A stretch of DNA of 64,000 nucleotides, taken from NCBI GenBank assembly GCA_050954785.1, contig JBPBQO010000155.1, forward strand, positions 27,220 to 91,219, read 5' to 3'. This DNA is from Lichenicola sp050954785. GTDB lineage: Bacteria > Pseudomonadota > Alphaproteobacteria > Acetobacterales > Acetobacteraceae. Shown here one piece after another: positions 59,878 to 64,000 of this stretch. Within the stretch, counting starts at the first letter, position 1; the number at the start of each line of letters is the position of its first letter. A program made the position numbers and the translations under genes. Under the pieces are notes generated by a model. It ran no database searches and had not been told where the DNA came from. It saw only the letters and a list, made by a program, of their open reading frames with translations.

Positions 59878-60786
59878 TCATGTCATGTCGCCTGCCCGGT
59901 CGGTCCCCTCGGCTACCAGCCAATCGATGAACGTCGAAACGAAAGTGGAATTGTCCGCATGACGCGGCACGAGCACGACATAACCGGTTCGCCGCACGCG
60001 AATCTTCGGTAAGGGAGCCATCAGTCGTCCGGTAGCAAGGTCGATTTCCAGCATTGGCAAGGGGCCGATTCCGATTCCGAGCCCATCCTCGACCGCCTGC
60101 CGCGTGATGAAGAAATGGTCGAATACCTGCCGGGGATGTCCCGCCAGATGCGAGAGTCCGACTACCTCGAGCCAGTCGATCCAATCCCCCGGGCGCGTCT
60201 CGCTGGCCAATAGAACATGTCCCTCGATGTCGGCCGGTGTGGTGATCGGGCGACGTTCGAAAAGCATCGGGCTCATGATCAATGTGTCGACATTCTCGAG
60301 CACCGGTATGGCACGGTGTTGAGGCCAGGCATCCTCGCTGGCAACACCCCGGCGCACGGCGACGTCGAAGCCGCCGCGTAACTCCTCGTAAACGGTCGAG
60401 ACCGTTGTCACGGCGACTTCCACATCCGGGTGGGCCCGGTGAAACGACTCCAGCCGCGGTATCAGCCAGCGCATGGCAAAGCTTGTAGGCGCACTCACCC
60501 GGAGCATCCGACGCGCGCCCGGCCGCCCGCATGCTTCGGCCGCGGTTGCCAGACGATTGAACGAGAGGCTTACCTCAGCCGCAAAGATACTTGCGATCGG
60601 CGTCACCACCATCCGTCGGCCGGATTTCACGAAGAGGCGCTGGCCCAGCCAATTTTCCAGGGCTCCGATCTGTCGGCTCACAGCGCCATGCGTAAGGCCG
60701 AGTTCCAGCCCGGCTTCGGCGTAACTCCCGGTGCGGGCTGCGACTTCGAAAACACGGAGGGCATTGAGTGGCGGCAAGCGGCGCAT
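59878..60786 (-). CDS. LysR-type regulator (GcvA-like)
   Basis: A 302-residue LysR protein of the GcvA subgroup. The N-terminal HTH reads LPPLNALRVFEVAARTGSY, THGAVSRQIGALE and GQRLFVKSGRRMVVT. The effector domain starts LRVSAPTSFAMRWLIPRLESF, a GcvA-type hallmark, and contains DVAVRRG. The start at 60786 matches the family; a longer frame upstream is spurious. It is divergent from an MFS efflux-type gene, its probable target, across a 98-base AT-richer spacer. Confidence 0.9.
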   Translation of the reverse strand: MRRLPPLNALRVFEVAARTGSYAEAGLELGLTHGAVSRQIGALENWLGQRLFVKSGRRMVVTPIASIFAAEVSLSFNRLATAAEACGRPGARRMLRVSAPTSFAMRWLIPRLESFHRAHPDVEVAVTTVSTVYEELRGGFDVAVRRGVASEDAWPQHRAIPVLENVDTLIMSPMLFERRPITTPADIEGHVLLASETRPGDWIDWLEVVGLSHLAGHPRQVFDHFFITRQAVEDGLGIGIGPLPMLEIDLATGRLMAPLPKIRVRRTGYVVLVPRHADNSTFVSTFIDWLVAEGTDRAGDMT

Positions 60787-60884
60787 CGAAACCGTGAGGA
60801 AAGCTAACGGGTATCGTGAGTTCTTCCCTACTATTCCCTTAAAATGCACATGTCTAGAATACTGGAAGGAGGGTCGACGACAGA

Positions 60885-62081
60885 ATGCAGAGTACGGGTT
60901 CAGCGGATAAGGTTCATCGGGCATCGGTGCCGGGCTCGTCATCGAAGTCGCGCAACCTGTTGGCGGCCTGCCTCGCCCACGCCCTGCATGACGGCTACAC
61001 CGACGGTCTCTATGCCTTCATGCCGATTTGGCAGGTGCAGTTCGGCCTCTCTTACGCCAGTCTCGCGGTCGTACGTGCCCTCTATTATGGGACAATGGGC
61101 GGTCTGCAATTGCCGGGCGACAAGCTGTTGCGCGGGCTCTCGTCGCGCTCGACGCTCGCCCTCTCCACCCTCATCGCATCGGCTGGCTTCCTGATCATGG
61201 CCCTGCCGTTCGGCTTCACCGGTCTTTGCATCGGACTCGTCGTTGCCGGCATGGGGTCGAGCATCCAGCACCCACGCGCCTCGCAGCTCGTCACCGAGAC
61301 CTACGGAGGGGCGTCGCGTGGACCGCTCGGCATCTACAACTTCTCGGGCGATCTCGGGAAGGCGACGCTCCCGGCAATCGCCGCATTGCTCTTGCCGGTC
61401 CTCGCCTGGCGTCCGGTCATCGGCATGATGGCGTTGCTTGGCCTGGTTACCACGATTGGCCTCCTGTCTCTGGCGCCAACAAGATCCGCAGCCACAAACA
61501 ACGGCACGGAAAAAACAGGAGCTGGACAAAGCCGTACAGGATTCGTGCTGCTGACAGCTATCGGTGCGTTCGATACGGCGACACGCATGGGATATCTGCT
61601 CTTCCTCCCCTTCCTCATCCATGGTCGCGGGGGAACATCGGCAACTGTCGGCCTGGGTCTGGCACTCCTTTTCATCGGCGGTGCATTAGGCAAGGCGACC
61701 TGCAACTGGCTCGGACAGCATCTGGGTGTGACCGGCACCGTCCTTGTGACCGAAACCGCGACAGCGCTTCTGATTACAACGACCTTATTTACGCCATTAC
61801 TGCCGATGCTGGTCATCCTCCCGCTTCTCGGCATCGTCCTCAACGGGACATCGTCGGTGCTCTACGGCACGGTCCCGGAGCTCGCACCGGACGGCAATAC
61901 CGGAAGGGCTTTCGCCATTTTCTATACCAGCGTGATCGGTTCGGGTGGCCTGGCCCCGATCTTTTATGGTGCCGTAGCCGATCATAGCAACCAGACCCTT
62001 GGCATCCTTGTCGCGGCTGCGACCGCGGCCCTGATTATTCCGCTTGTGCTTGCGCTACGGCCGTTTCTTAAATCGCCTTAA
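60885..62081 (+). CDS. Major facilitator superfamily transporter (Fsr-like)
   Basis: A 398-residue inner-membrane transporter with 12 predicted helices. It resembles fosmidomycin-resistance-type permeases: the first helix carries LAHALHDGYTDGLYAFMPIW, with the conserved His/Asp, and the A/G loop PGDKLLRGLSSRST follows. Middle loops are Ser/Thr/Gly-rich (SAATNNGTEKTGAGQS) at the domain hinge near 200-215. AAGGAGG lies 13 bases upstream of the ATG. It is divergent from a GcvA-type LysR regulator, which suggests inducible expression by an effector, perhaps the transported compound. Confidence 0.85.
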   Translation: MQSTGSADKVHRASVPGSSSKSRNLLAACLAHALHDGYTDGLYAFMPIWQVQFGLSYASLAVVRALYYGTMGGLQLPGDKLLRGLSSRSTLALSTLIASAGFLIMALPFGFTGLCIGLVVAGMGSSIQHPRASQLVTETYGGASRGPLGIYNFSGDLGKATLPAIAALLLPVLAWRPVIGMMALLGLVTTIGLLSLAPTRSAATNNGTEKTGAGQSRTGFVLLTAIGAFDTATRMGYLLFLPFLIHGRGGTSATVGLGLALLFIGGALGKATCNWLGQHLGVTGTVLVTETATALLITTTLFTPLLPMLVILPLLGIVLNGTSSVLYGTVPELAPDGNTGRAFAIFYTSVIGSGGLAPIFYGAVADHSNQTLGILVAAATAALIIPLVLALRPFLKSP

Positions 62082-62193
62082 GGCGAGATGCATGCACCAC
62101 GGATCTTTTTCTTAATCTATTCCGGTTCGGTTTGGATCGAGCTATTATATTACCTCCACGGTCTTCGGCTGACAGCGATGTTCGTTAAAACTT

Positions 62194-62619
62194 CTAGTCA
62201 GCAGGGATGAAGCGGAGGGTGCCTGCTTGACGCGCTGGCCTGCCGGTATCGTTCGGATGGTTGACGCCATCCACGATAGGCACCTCAAGGAAATCGAATG
62301 GGCTTATCCCGTCCAGGCAAGCGACGTTCACGCCATATTGGCTCTGGTCGGATCGTCGTTGATGATGTGTGTATATACCGCAATGAGAACAGAAAAAATG
62401 CTGCGCAGTTCCGGTATTGAAGCGGTAGCTTGTCAGCGCATCCTCGCCCTGTAGGAACTTGATCCCACCCGTTCCCGCCATGACAACGATGGCGCCGCGC
62501 ATCCGGCAGTAAGAACAGGTGCAGCGGCGGATCGAATCGAAGCCGTCGCTGAGCGTCGCCTTGAAACGCACCGCGCCGCAATGACACTGGCCGGTTCGAA
62601 TGTTCGTCTCATCCACCAT
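62194..62619 (-). CDS. GFA-family zinc protein
   Basis: A 141-residue protein of the glutathione-dependent formaldehyde-activating (GFA) family. Three zinc motifs are visible: CHCGAV (about 12-17), CTCSYC (about 33-38) and CSHCG near 77. The start at 62619 (MVDETNIRTGQCHCG) matches the family; upstream sequence in frame is non-homologous. Known members act on formaldehyde-glutathione adducts, but most GFA proteins have no proven substrate. It has lower GC than the neighbours and is isolated. Confidence 0.85.
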   Translation of the reverse strand: MVDETNIRTGQCHCGAVRFKATLSDGFDSIRRCTCSYCRMRGAIVVMAGTGGIKFLQGEDALTSYRFNTGTAQHFFCSHCGIYTHHQRRSDQSQYGVNVACLDGISPFDFLEVPIVDGVNHPNDTGRPARQAGTLRFIPAD

Positions 62620-63249
62620 GGTATTCGTGTCTCCCGGTTGGATTGGGCTTGTGACGGAGACGTGCCGGTCGACTGTATCTTGACCGGCGTTCGCTTCGTT
62701 GACGGTACCTGCGTTCTCTTCCGACACCCATGGAACTACACCATCCCGACGGCCACGTCATTCATGGATCATGACGCGGCAACAAAGAGGCATCGCTACG
62801 CATCGGTTGTCGAACGTCCAGTCGAGATGTTTCGATCTTCATCAGACCTCGCCAGATGACCGTGAGGTTCTACAGCGTAAGCTAATACCTGCTTTATAGG
62901 CGTCGGCTACACTGTGAACCTTCCCGGTTACGTTAACAATGTTTCGAAGAGGGCTTCGTTGACTGAATCGGCGGATCGTCTCGACCTGCCACGCTTCGTC
63001 AATCTCTACGGCATCGTCGGACGCCAAACGATGCCGCACGGTCCAGGGTAATTCGCTTTCAAATCATGCAATGTCAGCCAGCGTCGGTGCATCGGGGTCC
63101 AGGCCGCCCAGCTGTGACGCTACGGAAACTCCGATAGCTGCTGGCAGGCCTGACGCAAACCACGCATCGCTGTCGAACGAGCACGCATTTGCTTTACGGC
63201 AAGTTTTCGCAACAGGCAGCAGTTCCCCGGTCAGACCGCGATCCCGGCA
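62620..63249. other. Poorly coding 630-base region
   Basis: No confident gene. The composition is lower in G/C than the flanking operons. It holds the upstream region of the GFA gene and one weak open frame on the minus strand (62842-63039). No terminator, tRNA or repeat was seen. Confidence 0.5.
62842..63039 (-). CDS. Possible 65-residue protein
   Basis: An open frame from GTG 63039 encodes a balanced, protein-like sequence: ASDDAVEIDEAWQVETIRRFS, then RNIVNVTGKVHSVADAYKAG, with acidic and basic residues spaced as in soluble helices. No clear ribosome-binding site and no family that I recognise. It could be a small regulator or a chance frame. Confidence 0.3.
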   Translation of the reverse strand: MRHRLASDDAVEIDEAWQVETIRRFSQRSPLRNIVNVTGKVHSVADAYKAGISLRCRTSRSSGEV

Positions 63250-64000
63250 TCATTGCCAGTGGGCCGGCACCCAGATCCAGTCGTCACCATCATACTGCCA
63301 GTGTGGCGGCTCGAATATCGGCCGGACGACGTGGCGAGAAACCGCATGCCTCTGTACCCACTGGCCCGGAAGCCAGACATAGTCATAGCCGTTCCAGTTC
63401 CAGCCGCCCGGCTGCCAGGCATAGCCGGAGGCGGGGGCCGCCCTGCGCCGCTCGATGCGCGGCCGTGGCAGCGGACGCGGGTGCTGGTGGATGCGCAAGG
63501 CCGGCGCCGCGGTAACCGGTGGCGGTGATGCTGCAACTCCGGGTCCGCCATGGATGGTGACCGGAGCGGCTGTCGTCACCACCGTCGTTCCGGCGGCCGG
63601 TGTGCGGCCGCATAGCGGCGCGTCATAGATCGCGGCCAAGGCGCAATCCGAGGTCAGCATGCCGCGCGTATCGTGGCCGACTCCCTGCACGTCGTGCAGT
63701 TGCTGCCTGAGGTCGCTTGGGTGGCGGGCCTGTAGATACCGAAAGAAGTCGTGGCCGCGCTGGAAGTGGTTCGGTCCCTGCGCCTCGGCGCCACAGGACT
63801 TGTCCAGGGCCGCCATGTCCGGATCGGTATCGAGCGTGCCCAGCAGATACTCGATGTCACGCTGGACATAGTCCCGCTCGAGTTCGCTCGCCCGCGCGTC
63901 GCCGCCGTAGATCGGCAGATCCTCGAGCCCGTATTTCCAGCGGTCGAACCGGTGGCACTGGTCGAGCGGGTAGGGCGTGAAGCCGCCCGCCTCGGTCGGC
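63250..64000 (-). CDS. Secreted-type protein with YxWxPGxW motifs (5' end outside window)
   Basis: The frame is open to the window's right edge, so the start lies beyond; 249 residues and a stop are seen. The first part is Asp/Tyr-rich and helical (RWKYGLEDLPIYGGD, DIEYLLGTLDTDPDM). Two cysteines, in DKSCG and SDCA, may pair. A Pro/Thr/Ala-rich linker follows. The C-terminus has the repeated aromatic motif YAWQPGGW, YVWLPGQW and WIWVPAHW, seen in YXWXXGXW/BcpO-type envelope proteins of Proteobacteria. Function is unknown; the cell-envelope location is inferred from the motif and linker. Confidence 0.7.
   Translation of the reverse strand, partial: PTEAGGFTPYPLDQCHRFDRWKYGLEDLPIYGGDARASELERDYVQRDIEYLLGTLDTDPDMAALDKSCGAEAQGPNHFQRGHDFFRYLQARHPSDLRQQLHDVQGVGHDTRGMLTSDCALAAIYDAPLCGRTPAAGTTVVTTAAPVTIHGGPGVAASPPPVTAAPALRIHQHPRPLPRPRIERRRAAPASGYAWQPGGWNWNGYDYVWLPGQWVQRHAVSRHVVRPIFEPPHWQYDGDDWIWVPAHWQ

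Noticed and set aside
1..64000. CRISPR arrays, tRNA or rRNA genes
   Set aside because: No regularly spaced repeats, TpsiC-type sequence in a foldable context or rRNA signature was noticed; a dedicated scan was not possible.

Overview
The window looks like the chromosome of a high-GC alphaproteobacterium, most probably an Acetobacteraceae member. The grounds are gene order (nudC/ffs/dnaX/ybaB/recR; a TIGR02300-type protein next to aroA-cmk-rpsA), a DUF1674 protein, an alphaproteobacterial-type ACT motif (IESY) in prephenate dehydratase, and uniformly GC-rich third codon positions. No rRNA gene is present, so genus cannot be read. No tRNA or CRISPR array was seen.

Layout. 1-582: 3' end of pheA. 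598-6407: a compact sulfated-substrate cassette, with sulfatase, TonB-dependent receptor and esterase on the minus strand and a formylglycine-generating enzyme divergently on the plus strand. 6480-9823: a siderophore-type TonB receptor with a PepSY membrane protein and a Fur-like box. 10098-15430: nudC, SRP RNA (ffs), dnaX, ybaB, recR, a pteridine-reductase-like SDR and folB. 15495-18512: a flavin disulfide reductase, manganese catalase and a DUF892 ferritin-like protein. 18522-23754: a chorismate-lyase-like protein, a TIGR02300 protein, aroA, cmk, rpsA and a strong terminator. 24094-33285: an unknown membrane protein, pbpC, a very large alpha-2-macroglobulin with intact thioester, and an APC permease. 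33550-39069: a small DUF1674 gene and the cytochrome c maturation genes ccmC-D-E-F-G-H-I, overlapping like a single operon. 39177-47549: small housekeeping and regulatory genes (YciI, EVE, XRE, EcsC, D-2-hydroxyacid dehydrogenase, aat), two tandem paralogous secreted proteins, and an oxalate decarboxylase divergent from a LysR regulator. 47718-48615: a glycine-rich secreted protein and bcp. 48624-50418: a low-GC accessory segment. 50562-64000: glnE, a large AsmA-like protein, glgX, a GNAT, a LysR/MFS divergent pair, a GFA protein, a poorly coding stretch, and the C-terminal part of a secreted YxWxPGxW-motif protein.

The most unusual part is 48577-50465. A 47-bp direct repeat (43/47 identical by eye), made of the 5' end and ribosome-binding region of bcp, brackets a low-GC insert that separates glnE from bcp. 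The insert carries an orphan 187-aa gene whose residues match the cholera/heat-labile-toxin class of ADP-ribosyltransferases: an N-terminal YRxDxR, a beta-strand ATA in place of STS, and Glu-x6-Ile-x4-Ile-x-Gly-aromatic. It ends in a proline-rich tail. The insert also holds a decayed IS5-type transposase and a possible serine-recombinase fragment.

How the genes work together. The sulfatase cassette forms a complete logic: outer-membrane uptake, desulfation, ester cleavage and a dedicated cytoplasmic maturase for the sulfatase active-site cysteine. The SDR and folB are in one pterin/folate operon. Mn catalase with DUF892 looks like a peroxide/stress unit. PbpC with alpha-2-macroglobulin is the known periplasmic protection/cell-wall pairing. 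Functional statements rest on motif reading only; no database search was run.
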